Positions 30,563-45,742 are shown, numbered from the stretch's first letter. The stretch: DNA of 64,000 bases from Aphanomyces cochlioides (GCA_019828595.1 JAHQRK010000050.1:59794-123793); one strand, 5' to 3'. Numbers and translations are program-made. Notes: generated by a model from the letters alone, not told the origin.

Positions 30563-31430
30563 TAGACTCCCGTCAATTCCTTTGAATTTCAATCTTGCGA
30601 TTATACTCTTCAGGCGGAGTGCTTAACGCGTTAGCTACTTCAAAATTATATCTAAATTTTTCTAAATATGAGCACTCATCGTTTACAGCATGGACTACCG
30701 GGGTATCTAATCCCGTTCGCTACCCAAGCTTTCGTTTCTCAGTGTCAGTATATACCCAGATAATTGCCTTCGCCATAGAAATTCCTCTTATTATTACAAG
30801 ATTTTATCCTTACAATAAGAATTCTATTATCCTCTATTTATACTCTAGTTTATCAGTTTTGAAAAAATAAATAAAGTTAAGCTTTTTTTTTTTTTTTTTC
30901 AACTTAAAAAACAACCTACAAACCCTTTACGCCTAATCATTTCGAATAATGCTCGCCCCTCTCGTATTACCGCGGCTGCTGGCACGAAATTAGCCGGGAC
31001 TTCTTTTTTAAGTACTGTCTTTTTTCTTCCTTAATGAAAGAGCTTTACAACCTATTAGCCTTCTTCACTCACTTGGTATTGCTGGATCAGGCTGTCGCCC
31101 ATTGTCCAATATTCCTCACTGCTGCCTTTAAAAAAGTTTGGGCCGTGTCTCAGTCCCAATGTGGCTGATCATTCTTTCAAATCAGCTAAAGATCGTTGGC
31201 TTGGTAAGTCTATTAAACTACCAACTACCTAATCTTCCGCAAACTCATCCTTTAGCGTTTTTTAAACTTTATTTTTTATTCAGAATTTTTATAAAATAAT
31301 TATGCTGAACTAAAGGGCAGATAATTCACGTGTTACGCACCCGTTTGCTATGTTTTTAAAAAACATTCAACTTGCATGTGTTAAGCATACCAATAGCATT
31401 TATTCTGAGCCAGGATCAAACTCTATAAAA
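29908..31430 (-). rRNA. rns: Small subunit ribosomal RNA, copy B
   Basis: Reverse copy of 18520-20042 with the same landmarks (GACGGGCGGTGTGTACA at 30087, ATTACCGCGGCTGCTGGCAC at 30965). The A/T run near 30883-30899 reads differently from copy A (adjacent bases TTCAACTTAA here), so that variable loop is uncertain. Confidence 0.97.
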
Positions 31431-31708
31431 TTTTTAAATCATTATATATTGAATTAATTTGTAATTTCTATTTTATTTTACTTAAAAAGTAAGATAAAAT
31501 TATTAAATATTTTTATTTAATACTAATATAATATTTTTTTTACATTAATTTATCTTTAATTTTATTTTAATTTATATAATTATATATATAATAATAACAA
31601 ATAATTATAAAGAAATAAAAGTAATTTTTTTTTATAAGATCAAAATTTAAAAAAAAAATATTTTATTAGAATAATATATATAAAATTAAATTTATAATTA
31701 TTCATTAA
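31431..31708. promoter_or_regulatory. Divergent rns-rnl spacer, copy B
   Basis: Reverse copy of 18241-18519. Almost pure A+T, with no recognised motif. It should contain the start sites of both rRNAs. Confidence 0.4.
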
Positions 31709-33506
31709 TAAAAAAAGCATAGAGGGGATGCCTAGGCATTAATTAATATTTTTAGGACGTTATAAAAACGAAAAGCTATATGTAATGTGTATTTATTTTA
31801 ATATATAGATTTCCTAAAGAAAACTTTTTCTTTGTGAAAATTTTAAACATAGTGAATTGAAATATCTTAGTAACTATTGAAAAAATCAAACGAGATTCCG
31901 TAAGTAATGACGAGTGAACGTGGAAAATAGATTATAAAAATATTTAAAATATATTTATAAATATCTGAAAAATGTTAAAACATTTACTTTAAAAGGTGCT
32001 AGTCCTGTAGGAAATGTTATATTTATATTTCATTTTTATTAGTAAAAAGAGGTATGTGTAATCTTTTTTGAATATTGGGGGACCACCCTCAAAATCTATA
32101 AAATAATTAATGACCGATAGTGAACAAGTACTGTAAAGGAAAGGTGAAATAGAGCTTTTGAGTTTGAAATAATTCTGAAACTCTATGCTAATAATCAATT
32201 GAAGCTTTTTTATAAAGTAACAATGTACCTTTTGCATAATGGGCCAGCAAGTTTATTTTTTTAGCAAGCTTAATTTATAAATAAAATAGGCGTAGAGAAA
32301 TCAAGTTTTAAAAAGCAAAATAAGTTATGAAAATAAGACCCGAAACTGAGTGATCTAATTATGAACAGATTGAAGAATAGGTAAAACTATTTGGAGGATC
32401 GAACCCACGTGTGTGGCAATATACGGGGATGATTTGTGATTAGGGGTGAAAGGCCAATCAAACTCAGAGATAGCTGGTTTTCCGCGAAATCTATTGAAGT
32501 AGAGCATTTAAAAATCTTTTTTTGGGGTAGAGCACTCATTAAGCTAGGGGGGTTAAAATCTTACTGAACTTTTAGAAACTCCGAATACAAAAATAAGTAT
32601 TTAAATAGACAGACATTGGGCGCTAAGGTCCATTGTCGAGAGGGAAACAGCCCAGATTGAACGCTAAGGTCCTAAAATAATTTTCTAAGTGATAAAGGAA
32701 GTGAAAAAATAATGACAACCAATAGGTAGGCTTGGAAGCAGCCATCCTTTAAAGAAAGCGTAATAGCTCATTGGTCTAGTTTTTTTGCGCCTAAAATGTA
32801 TCGGGACTAAAGAAATTTACCGAAGCGTCAAGTTTATAAAATAAATTATAAACGGTAGCGGAACATTCTGTATGTTGTTAAAGATATGTTGTTAAATATA
32901 TTGAAAATATCAGAATAGAAAATGCTGGCATTAGTAACAAAAAATAATGACAAGAATCATTATCACCGAAAATCCAAGGGTTTCTATGTTAAGATTAACT
33001 ACATAGAGTAAGACGGCCCCTAAGTAGAACTTGACGAAAGCAAGCTATGATGGGAACATTTTTAAAATTAAATGTCTAGCGAAATCCGTGACAAAATATG
33101 AAAGTATTTTCAAGAAATAGCAGAATTTCACTTATTATTTAATAAATAATAAGACAATAAAATTCGAGAGGTTACTCAAAAGCTAAGTAATCAAAAAAAT
33201 AAAAAGGAAATGCCCAATTCATAGAACTTTAATGTTTCATAGTTATAATGTAAATTTATTTATATTATGGTTAATTTGAATTGATAACCAACCTCGTTTT
33301 TATTTTTAAATAACCGTACCCTAAACCGACACAGGTGGATAGGTCGAATAGACTAAGGTGTATGAGATAATTATGTTGAAGGAACTCGGCAAAATGACTC
33401 TGTAACTTCGGGAGAAAGAGTACCTACTTATATATATAATATAAAAGGTGGCACAGAATTGGGGGTTGCGACTGTTTAATAAAAACACAGGACTCTGCTA
33501 AATCGT

Positions 33507-33547
<41 letters not shown>

Positions 33548-33605
33548 ATTAATAGGAGATGTTTGCGCATTGAATAAAAGTCCCAGTAAACGGCGGCCGT
33601 AACTC

Positions 33606-33662
<57 letters not shown>

Positions 33663-34097
33663 TGTAACGACATCCCCGCTGTCTCCAACATAAACTCAGT
33701 GAATTTGAATTATCCGTGAAGATGCGGATTCTCTATAGTTAGACGGAAAGACCCCGTGAACCTTTACTACATCTTTATATTGTTATTTTATAAAATATGT
33801 GTAGAATAAGTGGTAATCTTAAACCTTCATGCTAGTGAATTGTTTAGATTTCTTTGAAATACCACTCTTATTATTATAAATAACTAATATTTCTTATGAA
33901 ATAGACCGTGTATGGTTGGTAGTTTGACTGGGGCGGTCACCTCCCAAAGAGTAACGGAGGTGTACAAAGGTAAGCTCAAATTGGAAAAATATCAATTGTG
34001 GAATGTAATGGTATAAGCTTGCTTGACTGTAAGATAGACATATCAAACAGGGACGAAAGTCGGTCATAGTGATCCGATAATTCTTTGTGGAAAGATT

Positions 34098-34140
<43 letters not shown>

Positions 34141-34218
34141 GACTCCTAAGAGCTCCTATCGACGGAGTCGTTTGGCACCTCGATGTCGACTCATCACATC
34201 CTGGAGCTGAAGAAGGTT

Positions 34219-34258
<40 letters not shown>

Positions 34259-34540
34259 TTGGGTTTAGAACGTCGTGAGACAGTTTGGATCCTATCTTCT
34301 ATAGATAAATAAAAAAATGAAAGAATCTAATTCTAGTACGAGAGGACCGAAGAGGGTAAATCACTGGTGTATCGGTTGTTCTAATGGGGCATCGCCGAGT
34401 AGCTAAATTTATATAGGATAATTGCTGAAAGCATCTAAGCAAGAAACCTTTCTTAAAACTTTTTTTTGAAATTGTTTTAGACTAAAACATAATAGGTGAA
34501 AAGTGTAAGTATTGTAAAATATTCAGCTTATTCATACTAA
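31709..34540 (+). rRNA. rnl: Large subunit ribosomal RNA, copy B
   Basis: Plus-strand copy of rnl. GCATAGAGGGGATGCCTAGG is at about 31716, GGTCCTAAGGTAGCGAAATT at 33611, GGGATAACAGGCTGATGACT at about 34125 and AGTACGAGAGGACCGA at about 34337. The 3' end is near CAGCTTATTCATAC, about 34535. It differs from copy A at about 33349 (AATAGACTAAGG here). Confidence 0.96.
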
Positions 34541-35540
34541 TTATTTTTATTATAAAAATATAAAATAAATAATATTTATGTTATTTATATATTATTATTA
34601 TAAAATTTAATAAAATAAAAAATAATATATAACAAAATTTTTTATATTTTTTTTTATTTTATTAAATCAAATATTTATATTATATTTAAAAAAATTTATA
34701 AAATCTGCAATTATTTCAAAAGCATGTATAAAAAAAAAATTTATCTAAATACTTTTTCAACAAGGGAATTAAGATTTAAATATTTTATAAATAAATAAAT
34801 AATATTTAATTATCAAAATAAATACAAAAAAAGCTGAATTTAAACTTTTATTTAATTACAAAAATGTAAGCTTCTTATTAGGAAGTGAAAAAAAAAGAAA
34901 AATAATCAAAAATTTTATATATAAATAAGACAAAAAATTCTTTTGTATTTCAAACAAATATCTGTTCTGATATAAAATAATAATTTATGATTATTTTATA
35001 TCAAAAAAGAAATTTATTTATATTGTATTATTAAGTTTATTTTTCTTTATATAAAAAAGATAAAAAGGCAACTCAAACTTTTAATTTTCCATTCTAAAAA
35101 CTAATGCTACTTCCCTTATTTATAAAAAAAATAATAATGAATAGGACTTGCACTTATAACTTTAAGAGATTGTTTGTCCCACGCTCTATTAATTGAATGA
35201 AGTAAATCCTCAACCACTTTTTATTTTTATAATTTTATTTTATTAGAATAAAAAAAACTAAAAATAAATCTTTAAAGAAAAATTATGGTCAATATTTATT
35301 AAAAATACTTCCAATAATTAATTATTTTTTAACCTAATTCCATTATTTTATTTATATTGTTAAAATTAATTTTTTAAAATATATATAAAATATAATATTT
35401 ATTATATTTATAATTAAATATTTTTTATTTTATCATTTATAAAAATAAATAAATTATAAATAGGTAAATACTAAATTTATATTAATATTATATTATATGA
35501 ATTATTATTTATAAAATATTAAATAAATAGTAATTAAATA
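34541..35540. other. Copy B of the mosaic spacer (stem-loop, decayed tRNAs, nad5/nad9 block)
   Basis: Reverse of 14407-15414. From left: AT spacer (34541-34966), stem-loop (about 34967-35002), decayed trnP/trnM (about 35003-35222), nad9 fragment and nad5-end block (about 35268-35448), then an AT spacer to orf175. No additional gene. Confidence 0.7.
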
Positions 35541-36068
35541 TTAAATTATATTTTTAAATATTTCGTTAATTTGAGTTGAAATAAAATCTAATGATGATCC
35601 TTTATATAGACCTAAATTTAAATTATATAACAATTCATCTAATTTTTTATTTAATATAGCTAATTGAGCATCATTTAAAGAGCTATTATCTTCTAAAAAC
35701 ATTTGAAATTTTGCTTTTATAATAATTTTTAAATCAATTAAAGATAAATTTTCATAACCTGAATCAATACCAGGATTATTATTACTATTATTAAAAAAAT
35801 AATATAAAAAAATTAATATTGATATAACTATTATTAAATCAAATAAAATATAGTAATAATTGGAATAAATATTTAAAAAATCTATAAATGAATTTTCATT
35901 TAAATTAATTTGTTGTTCTAAAATATCTTTTTTTATAAAATTTTTGTCAAAACTTACTATTTGTTTTAATTTTATTTCTTTGTTAAATAATACAATATCT
36001 TTATTAAATATTCTAAAATATAAAAGATAAATCATATTATAAATTTTTATTAAAATTATATAAAACAT
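35541..36068 (-). CDS. Unknown membrane protein orf175, copy B
   Basis: Same 175 residues as 13879-14406 with no change, including the central membrane helix. The open frame in all three copies supports a real gene. Confidence 0.6.
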   Translation of the reverse strand: MFYIILIKIYNMIYLLYFRIFNKDIVLFNKEIKLKQIVSFDKNFIKKDILEQQINLNENSFIDFLNIYSNYYYILFDLIIVISILIFLYYFFNNSNNNPGIDSGYENLSLIDLKIIIKAKFQMFLEDNSSLNDAQLAILNKKLDELLYNLNLGLYKGSSLDFISTQINEIFKNII

Positions 36069-36129
36069 GTTTTTTTATTAGGATATATATATTATTAATA
36101 TAATAATATATATATTTTTTTTTATTATA

Positions 36130-36989
36130 TTATTTATAAAATTTTTTAATAATTTCAAAAACTTCTGAATAATTTTTATTTTGATTTGATTTTTTTTTTT
36201 AAGACATAAAGCTATATTTATTTTATAATCAATATAATTATTAAAAGATTTTTCAATATATTTAAATTTTTTTTTCAATTTTGAATGACTCATTTTTTGA
36301 AGATAAGGCGTATTAATTTTTAAATTAATTTTTTTTAGACAATCATTTATATCAAATAACCAAGAATCTTCTTGAATTTGTTTTTTTTTATAATCCTTTT
36401 TTATAATATCTTTTATTTTCCGTAATCTTCGAATTATTGCATACTCTGACTGCAACACTTGGTACAATTTTATATAATTATAATAAAAAACGATTACATT
36501 TGGATTAACTTTATCATTTAAAAAATTAAAAATAGTTACATCTTTCGAATCCATATTAGCTAATATTTGAGTTAATACAGTTGTTCCTTCAAAATTTCCG
36601 CCCAAGGTACCAAAGAAAGAAAGTGAATTTTGATGGTGTGCAATCAAAGAACTGCCATTAAAAAAAAAAAAAAAAAAATTGGCTAGGGGCTTAAAACCCA
36701 CTAATAGATCAAATGCAAAACGGCTCTTATACAAAATTCCTCTTATTTCAGGGCCGTGTAATGTTTCATAAAGGATAATATTTCTATTAAAAAAAATGAT
36801 AAAATCGCGCGCGTAGGTATCCGGCAGCCTTGAAATTTCGTTTACACCTCTATGCGCAATAATTTCCACAAATCCATAGAAATCCAAAAATTTCCTATAT
36901 TCGACAAAGTACGTAACGTTGTTGGCTAAAAAATTAATTTGATCATTTGTTAAATGTAATAAGTAATCTGGTGAAAATAAGGTTTCCAT
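36130..36989 (-). CDS. Unknown protein orf282, copy B (shifts)
   Basis: Same protein as 12955-13813. It starts METLFSPDYLLHLT at 36989. The A/T run at about 36661-36678 is in frame here but longer than in copy C (extra Phe residues). A second difference near 36190-36201 sends the last part out of frame, so the frame runs on to 36078 (303 residues). By comparison with copy C the real stop is at 36130. Confidence 0.58.
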
Positions 36990-37060
36990 GTATGTTATAA
37001 TAATAATTTATATTTTATTATATAAATTTCGAGAAAAAAATATATATAATAAAAAAATTA

Positions 37061-37962
37061 TTAAAAAATAAATTCAATTATTTGATTTTGAATTTCAGAG
37101 TTTAATCTTAAATTAATAAAAGACGCCTCGCTCAACAATTCATAACCTAGTTTTTTAGACTCTTTATCATAAGCGAATTTTAGTTTAATTAAAGTATCCA
37201 AAGACATTCGACTAAATATATACTCCTCACCTTCAAAATTATTTTTATAAATACTAGCTATAACATTATAATTAGGATATATATTAAACAATTTATCATT
37301 CATATATATGTATTCATACAGTCCTTTTGTTTTATTAAATATGTAATAGGTTTTTAAACCTATTGATAAGATATTCCAGTAATTATTTTCAAATATTAAA
37401 TTACTATTTTCATTTAAAATAAAAAAAGGTTTTAAATTTACATACTCACAACTAAAATCCATTACTAAATTAAAAAATTCAGGTAAATGAATATATGTAG
37501 GAATTATTTCATCTATTATAGATAATTTCCCATCAACAATAATCCCGATATTATTCGTTATCCCAGAATATTGCAATCTTCCTAAAAAGTTTGCACAATC
37601 ACTATTATTTGTAAAATATTTAAAAAAAAAAAAAAAAAATACTTCTCAGACAAATCCCTAAAAGTCAAGTCTTTTATATCTTCAGCATTTAAATCTTGAA
37701 TTTTACACTGTTGAATAAATGTAATGTATTTTCTTTCTGTCGCGCGAGTTAAACTCTCATCATATTTAAACATTTTTATATCGTTCAACCACGTTTGCTC
37801 CAATCTAGAAATACCTTTTATACCTTTTAAAATTTGACTTGATATTCCTGTCTTTTCAACCCAATTTGTTACTTCTTCCGTATGGAAACATTTTTGATTT
37901 TTAAAAGAACTAGCTAGTTCACTATTTAATTTAACAATTTGCATTTTTTTAAATGATAACAT
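37061..37962 (-). CDS. Unknown protein orf300, copy B (shift in A/T run)
   Basis: Same as 11988-12883. Pieces 37582-37962 and 37061-37576 are joined across an A/T run at about 37622-37639, which is 18 bases here and 12 in copy A. Neither length restores the frame. The first six codons match nad7. Confidence 0.58.
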
Positions 37963-38127
37963 TTTTTAATTTATAATTTTTATTATATAAATTTCGAGAA
38001 AATATATATATACAAAAAAATATATATCTAACTTTTATATTTTTTATCAAAATACTCAAAAAAAATTGTAAATATTTACAATTTTTTATTAATTATAATA
38101 TTTTTAATATTATATCTTAATTTATTT
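37945..38127 (-). repeat. Copied rps7-nad7 block before orf300, copy B
   Basis: Reverse copy of 11823-12005, including the 28-base palindrome (about 38060-38087) and the TCTCGAAATTT leader (written here as AAATTTCGAGA). Confidence 0.8.
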
Positions 38128-38156
38128 TTTTTTTTATTTATTTAAAAAATTAAATA

Positions 38157-38242
38157 ATAAATTATATGGAAATTAGTATATATTTTATATAAAATTCCAT
38201 ATTAGAAACTATTTTTATATAGTTTCATATTAAAAATATTTT
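38157..38242 (-). repeat. Degenerate nad4 3' end copy, copy B
   Basis: Reverse copy of 11708-11793, with the same words (TATGGAAATTAGTATATATT and AGAAACTA). Confidence 0.6.
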
Positions 38243-38262
38243 CTAATAAATATTAATTAAAT

Positions 38263-39764
<1,502 letters not shown>

Positions 39765-39839
39765 TTATTAAAGTTAAAAATAAGTAAAAAATGAAAATCA
39801 TTAAAAATTTTATATTTAAAAAATAAAATAAATATAAAA

Positions 39840-40602
39840 TTAAGCTTCTAATTTTTTATTAAACCAATTGATGTAATCATCTAATGAAACAGCTTCGACA
39901 ACTATTGGCATAAATCCATGATTTATACCACAAATTTCACTACATTGACCATAAAAAACCCCTTCTCTTTTAATAAATATTGAAGTTTGATTTAATCGAC
40001 CAGGACACGCATCTAATTTTACTCCTAACGAAGGGACAGCCCAGCTATGTAAAACATCTGTTGCTGTAATAATAACTCTAACGTGAGTATTTACAGGAAC
40101 AACCACCCTATTATCTACTTCTAATAATCTAAATTGACCTTTATCCAAATCTTCTTCTAAAATCATATAACTATCAAAAAAAATTGAATCATCAACAGCC
40201 TCAGAATATTCATAACTCCAATACCATTGATTACCAATCACTTTTAAAGTTAAAACAGGATCGATCACTTCATCCATTGCATATAATAATGAAAAAGAAG
40301 GAATAGCTATTATAATTAAAATAATAGCTGGAGTAATTGTCCATACAATTTCTAAAACAGTACCATGAACGAATGTTTCAGCTTTTTTATTTACATTTTC
40401 ATTATAAAAAAAAATACATCTTCCTAATATCCAAGAAACAAAAACTACAATTAATACTAAAAAAAAAAAAAACTAAATCATGATGAAAATTTATAATTCC
40501 TTCCATTACAGGTGTAGCTGGATCTTGAAAACCCATTTGCCAAGGTATAGCAGCATCAAATAAAATTATTTGATTTTTTATATTTAAAAAGTTTAAAATC
40601 AT
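39840..40602 (-). CDS. cox2: Cytochrome c oxidase subunit II, copy B (shift in A/T run)
   Basis: As 9348-10107. The run near 40459-40472 is longer than in copy A and also out of frame, giving 40402-40602 and 39840-40277. The CuA loop [12 protein letters not shown] is unchanged. Confidence 0.95.
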
Positions 40603-40719
40603 TTTTAATAAAAATATTATATATTTATTATAATTAATATTTTTAAAATTTATATTTAATAAAATATAAATAAATATATAAATTATAAAAAATTATATAT
40701 TTATTTATATTTTATTTTA

Positions 40720-41436
40720 TTAATGTAAATTTAAAGCATCATTAATATACATACAAGTTAATATTGTAAATACATATGCTTGAATCATTGCAACACCTAA
40801 TTCTAACCCAACTAAAATAACTAATAAAATTAATGGTATAAAATGCGCAAAAAAAATTAAAGTATTAACATTTAACATTGACCAAGCAAAACCGGCAATA
40901 ACTTTTAAAAGTGTATGTCCTGCCATCATATTTGCGAATAATCGCACGGGTAAACTTATTACTCTAAAAATATATGAAACTAATTCAATAGGAACTAATA
41001 ATGGAACTAAATTAATACTAGCACCGCTTGGTAATAATAAACTTAAAAAATGTAATTTATGTTTTTTTACGCCTATTATATTAAAACCTAAATAAATTAT
41101 TAATGATAAAGTAAAAGTTATAATTAAATGACTTGTTACAGTAAAACTATAAGGAATCATTCCTATTAAATTACATAATAATACAAAAAAAAAAAGTACA
41201 AAAATTAATGAAAAAAAATGTTTTCCATCTTTTCCAATATTTGCATAAGTTAATTCTAATGTAGTATTATAAATTAATTCAAAAATTTGTTGTAAATATG
41301 TAGGTATAAATTTATTCTGAATAAAATAAAAAACAACTAAAAAAAAAATACCTAAAATTAATATTAAAGAGGCATTCGTAATGATGAAAGGAAATGAAAA
41401 TATAGGTAAAATTTCAAATTGTTCTAAAGGACTCAT
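40720..41436 (-). CDS. atp6: ATP synthase subunit a, copy B (intact)
   Basis: Complete 238-residue frame for subunit a, which shows the correct sequence (FFVLLCNLIGMIPYSF) where copy A is shifted by a T run. The essential Arg is in LPVRLFANMMAGH. Normal length. Confidence 0.97.
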   Translation of the reverse strand: MSPLEQFEILPIFSFPFIITNASLILILGIFFLVVFYFIQNKFIPTYLQQIFELIYNTTLELTYANIGKDGKHFFSLIFVLFFFVLLCNLIGMIPYSFTVTSHLIITFTLSLIIYLGFNIIGVKKHKLHFLSLLLPSGASINLVPLLVPIELVSYIFRVISLPVRLFANMMAGHTLLKVIAGFAWSMLNVNTLIFFAHFIPLILLVILVGLELGVAMIQAYVFTILTCMYINDALNLH

Positions 41437-41483
41437 TTTATTAAAATTATATAAAAATTATTAATATTTATAAAAAAAATATT

Positions 41484-42299
41484 TTATTGACCACCCCACC
41501 AATAAACAACTATAAATAAAAATAACCAAACAACATCCACAAAATGCCAGTACCAAGCAGCAGCTTCAAAACCAAAATGATTTTGTCGAGTGAAATGATG
41601 TTTAATAGCTCTAATGGTTCCAACTAAAATGAAAATAGTACCTATAATTACATGTATCCCATGAAAACCTGTTAATAAAAAAAAAGTAGTTCCATAAATA
41701 CTATCAGAAATAGTAAAAGATGATTCTACATATTCAAAAGCTTGAATAAAAGTAAAAAAAATAGCTAATAAAATTGTTAATATTAAACTTAAAATAATAT
41801 TTTGTCTAGATCCCACAATAATAGCATGATGAGCCCATGTGATAGTAGCTCCAGATGTTAATAAAATTACAGTATTTAATAAAGGTATTCCCCAAGCATC
41901 TATAGTTTCTACACCTAAAGGAGGCCACACTGAACCAATATCAGGAGTAGGAGCTAAAGCTGAATGAAAAAAAGCCCAAAAAAAACTAAAAAAAAACATT
42001 ACTTCACTTAAAATGAATAATAACATCCCATTTCTTAAACCTAATTGAACTTTTAAAGTATGTTGACCTTCATAAACGGCTTCTCTTACAACGTCTCTTA
42101 ACCAAGTATACATTATAAATATAATAGTAATTAAACCTGTTATTACTAAAAAACCACTACCAGTATAACCATGAAACCACATTGCCATACCAAATGTAAA
42201 AAATAAACAACCAAGTGAAATCATAAAAGGCCAAGGACTTGGATCTACTAAATGGTATGGATGTTTATATAAATTTTGATTATTTATTGAATTTGACAT
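41484..42299 (-). CDS. cox3: Cytochrome c oxidase subunit III, copy B (intact)
   Basis: Complete 271-residue frame, with [20 protein letters not shown] across the site that is shifted in copy A. Seven-helix subunit of normal length. Confidence 0.97.
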   Translation of the reverse strand: MSNSINNQNLYKHPYHLVDPSPWPFMISLGCLFFTFGMAMWFHGYTGSGFLVITGLITIIFIMYTWLRDVVREAVYEGQHTLKVQLGLRNGMLLFILSEVMFFFSFFWAFFHSALAPTPDIGSVWPPLGVETIDAWGIPLLNTVILLTSGATITWAHHAIIVGSRQNIILSLILTILLAIFFTFIQAFEYVESSFTISDSIYGTTFFLLTGFHGIHVIIGTIFILVGTIRAIKHHFTRQNHFGFEAAAWYWHFVDVVWLFLFIVVYWWGGQ

Positions 42300-42361
42300 A
42301 ATATTATTAGAAATAAAAAAAATAAAATATTAAAAATTTTTATATTAATTATATGGAAATT

Positions 42362-43834
42362 TTATATAAAATATATACAAATTTCCATATGAGAAACTAA
42401 TCTATAAATAGTTTCATGCATACAACTTAAAAATATTTTTGGATAAATACCCATAACTAATGTAATTACTATTAAAATAATATGAATTAAAAATTCTCTA
42501 TAAGTTATATCAAAATAATTATTTAAAAAATTACTTTGAATATTACCATAACATATTCTATTATATAGTAATAATGAATAACATCCACCTAAAATCATGC
42601 TTGTTCCAGCTAAAGCAGCCACTATAGTATTTTCTTGAAAAATACCAACTAATATATTATAGTTCACCAACAAAACTACTTGTTCCAGGTAATGAAATAT
42701 TTGCAAAAATATAAAATAAAAAAAACATCGAATATATAGGCATTGTATGTGCTAATCCACTATAGTATGCAACATATCTTGAATGATATCTATCATATAA
42801 TATTCCAATACATAAAAATAAAGCACTAGAAACTATACTATGACTTAACATTTGTAATAAACTACCTTCAATTCCCTCAACTGTTAAAGAAAATAAACCA
42901 ATAATAATCATGTTCATATGAGCAACAGAAGCATACGCAATAATTCTTTTTAAATCTGTCTGTCTAATAGCTGTTAATGAAGCATATATAACAGATATTA
43001 AACAAAAAATTAAAACCAAAGGTGAAAAAAAAACTGTTGCTTTTGGAAATAAAGGTAATGAAAAACGAATTAATCCATATGAACCTAATTTTAATAAAAT
43101 ACCAGCCAAAATAACAGAACCAGCTGTAGGAGCTTCAACATGAGCTTCAGGTAACCAAATATGAAAAGGTAACATAGGAACTTTTACAGCAAATGAAAAA
43201 AAAAAAGCTAACCAATATAATTTTTGATAAAAAATATTAAAATTATAATTATATAAATATAAATACATGGTAGTTCCTGTAATTAAATAAATATGTATAA
43301 TGGCTATAAACATAAATAAAGATCCTGTTAATGTATAAATAAAAAAATAATATGATGCTTTTATTTTTCTTTCTCTTGATCCCCAAATACCTATAATTAA
43401 AAACATAGGTATTAAAACGCTTTCAAAAAAAATATAAAAAATAATTAAATCTAAAGTACTAAAAGTTATTAATAAAAAAAATTCTAAAAAAAAAATAAAA
43501 TACAATATTCTCTTACATTTTTTTTTATTACTTCATAACTTGCTAGAAAACAGATTGGTATTAAAAATGTTGTTGCTATTATAAAAAAAATAGAAATACC
43601 ATCAATACCAAAACTAAAATACATATTATAATTGCTTAACCAATCATAATTAAAACTAAATTGAAATTCAGATGCTGATTTATCAAAATATATCCATAAA
43701 AATAGAGAAATGATAAAAATTAAAAAAGAATAAAAAACACTGAAATTCTTAATATCTTTTTCATCTTTAAAAAAAAATAAAAAAAATATTCCAAATATAG
43801 GTAAAATAATCAAATAAAAAAGTAAATCTTGCAT
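42362..43834 (-). CDS. nad4: NADH dehydrogenase subunit 4, copy B (two shifts)
   Basis: As 6113-7585. It breaks near 43485-43500 (T/A run at YCILFFFLEFF) and near 42658 (TAT for TATT within GELLILVG), giving pieces 43484-43834, 42657-43505 and 42362-42706. Copy A is open, so the gene itself is intact. Confidence 0.96.
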
Positions 43835-43862
43835 AAAAAATATAATTTCATTAATGAAATCT

Positions 43863-43936
43863 GGCGAATAATGGGGATTGAACCCATAACTTTCAAACTC
43901 ACAATCTGATACTCTACCAATTGAGTTATATTCGCC
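43863..43936 (-). tRNA. trnH(gtg): tRNA-His (GTG), copy B
   Basis: Reverse copy of 6011-6084, identical in stems and anticodon. Confidence 0.93.
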
Positions 43937-43949
43937 TTTTATTTTTATT

Positions 43950-44372
43950 TTATAAAATTTTTTTTAAAATATTATAAAAATAAAATAAAGGTTTTTTTAT
44001 TTGTAAATTTAAAGGGGTATCTTGTTTTACATTTATATATTTTAATTTAGAATTTGAAAAAATTAATTCTTTATTGTATAAATATATAAATTCAATTTTT
44101 TTAATTTTTTGTAAAATTAAATTAACATTTAAAAGATTATTCGAATAAATAATAATTAAAGAACTTTGACCTTTTAAATGTGTAAAAAAATATTTTACTA
44201 AACTTTGTTTTAAAATAAAAAAATTAAAATTTAATTTTTTTACTTCTTTTTTTAAATGAATTTTTTCATTATAATTTAAATCATTATAACGAAAAAAATA
44301 AATATAATTATAATCTTTTTCTATTTGTTTTATTTTTTCTATTTTAAATTTATTTAAATATTTATTAATCAT
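43950..44372 (-). CDS. rpl10: Probable ribosomal protein L10, copy B
   Basis: Same 140 residues as 5575-5997. The frame is open in both copies although it is A/T-run rich. See that entry for the basis of the tentative L10 call. Confidence 0.45.
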   Translation of the reverse strand: MINKYLNKFKIEKIKQIEKDYNYIYFFRYNDLNYNEKIHLKKEVKKLNFNFFILKQSLVKYFFTHLKGQSSLIIIYSNNLLNVNLILQKIKKIEFIYLYNKELIFSNSKLKYINVKQDTPLNLQIKKPLFYFYNILKKIL

Positions 44373-44384
44373 TAAAAATAAATT

Positions 44385-45567
44385 TTATCTATCTACCTCC
44401 CCAAAAACTATATCCTGTGTTCCTATAATAGTTACAACATCTGCGATCATATGTTCTTTACACATAAAATCTAACGCTTGTAAATGTGGAAATCCTGGTG
44501 ATTTAATTTTACAACGATAAGGTTTATTTGTACCATCTGAAACTAAAAAAACACCAAATTCACCTTTTGGAGCTTCAATTACAGTATAAGTTTCACCACT
44601 ATTTACTGTTATATTTTCAGAATAATATTTAAAATGGTGTATTAAAGATTCCATAGATTTTTTTATTTGTAATCTACTTGGATTTATTATTTTTTTATCA
44701 TCTACTTTTACAGGTCCATTTGGTATATTATTTAATGTTTGTAATATTATATTAATTGATTGACGCATTTCTTCTATTCGAATTAAATATCTATCATAAC
44801 AATCTCCATTTGTTCCAACGGGAATTGTAAAATCTAATTTATCATATATTTCATAGGGTTGTGTTTTTCTTAAATCCCAAGAAATTCCAGAACCTCTTAA
44901 CATAACACCGCTAAAACCTAAATCTAAAGCATCGTTAGCGGTAACAATACCTATATCTACTAATCTTTGTTTCCAAATACGATTATTAGTTAACATTTCT
45001 TCAAATTCGTCTAATCTTGTAGGGAATTGTAAACAAAATAAATAAATATCATTTAATAAGCCTATAGGTAAATCTTGATTAACACCCCCAGGTCTAAAAT
45101 AACTTGAATGCATACGTGCACCAGAAACTCGTTCATAAAATTCCATTAATTTTTCACGCCTCCTCAAATCCCCAAAAAAAAGGTGTCATAGCTCCTACAT
45201 CTAAAGCATGACATGATACAAATAACAAATGATTTAATAATCTTGTAATTTCAGAAAATAATACTCTAATATATTTAGCTCTTAAAGGTACGTTACAGTT
45301 TAATAATTTTTCAACTGCTAAAACATATGCATGTTCTTGACACATCATAGATACATAATCTAATCGATCAAAATAAGGTAATGCTTGCAAATAATTTTTA
45401 TATTCAATTAATTTTTCAGTACCTCTATGTAATAAACCTATATGTGGATCTGCTTTTTGAACAACTTCCCCATTTAATTCTAAAATTAAACGTAACACTC
45501 CGTGTGCAGCTGGATGTTGTGGTCCAAAATTTATTGAAAAATTTTTTACTTTTTTAAATGATGACAT
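44385..45567 (-). CDS. nad7: NADH dehydrogenase subunit 7, copy B (one shift)
   Basis: As 4381-5562. One inserted base near 45160 ([10 protein letters not shown]) splits it into 45154-45567 and 44385-45167. Copy A is open. Confidence 0.96.
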
Positions 45568-45742
45568 TTTTTAATTTATATTTTTATTATATAAATTTCG
45601 AAAAAAAAAAAAAATATATATATATAAAATATATATCTAACTTTTATATTTTTTATCAAAATACTCAAAAAATTGTAAATATTTACAATTTTTTATTAAT
45701 TATAATATTTTTTAATATTTAATATTATATCTTAATTTATTT
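45550..45742 (-). repeat. rps7-nad7 block in its home position, copy B
   Basis: Reverse of 4206-4398, with the 28-base palindrome at about 45667-45694 and the nad7 leader. Confidence 0.8.
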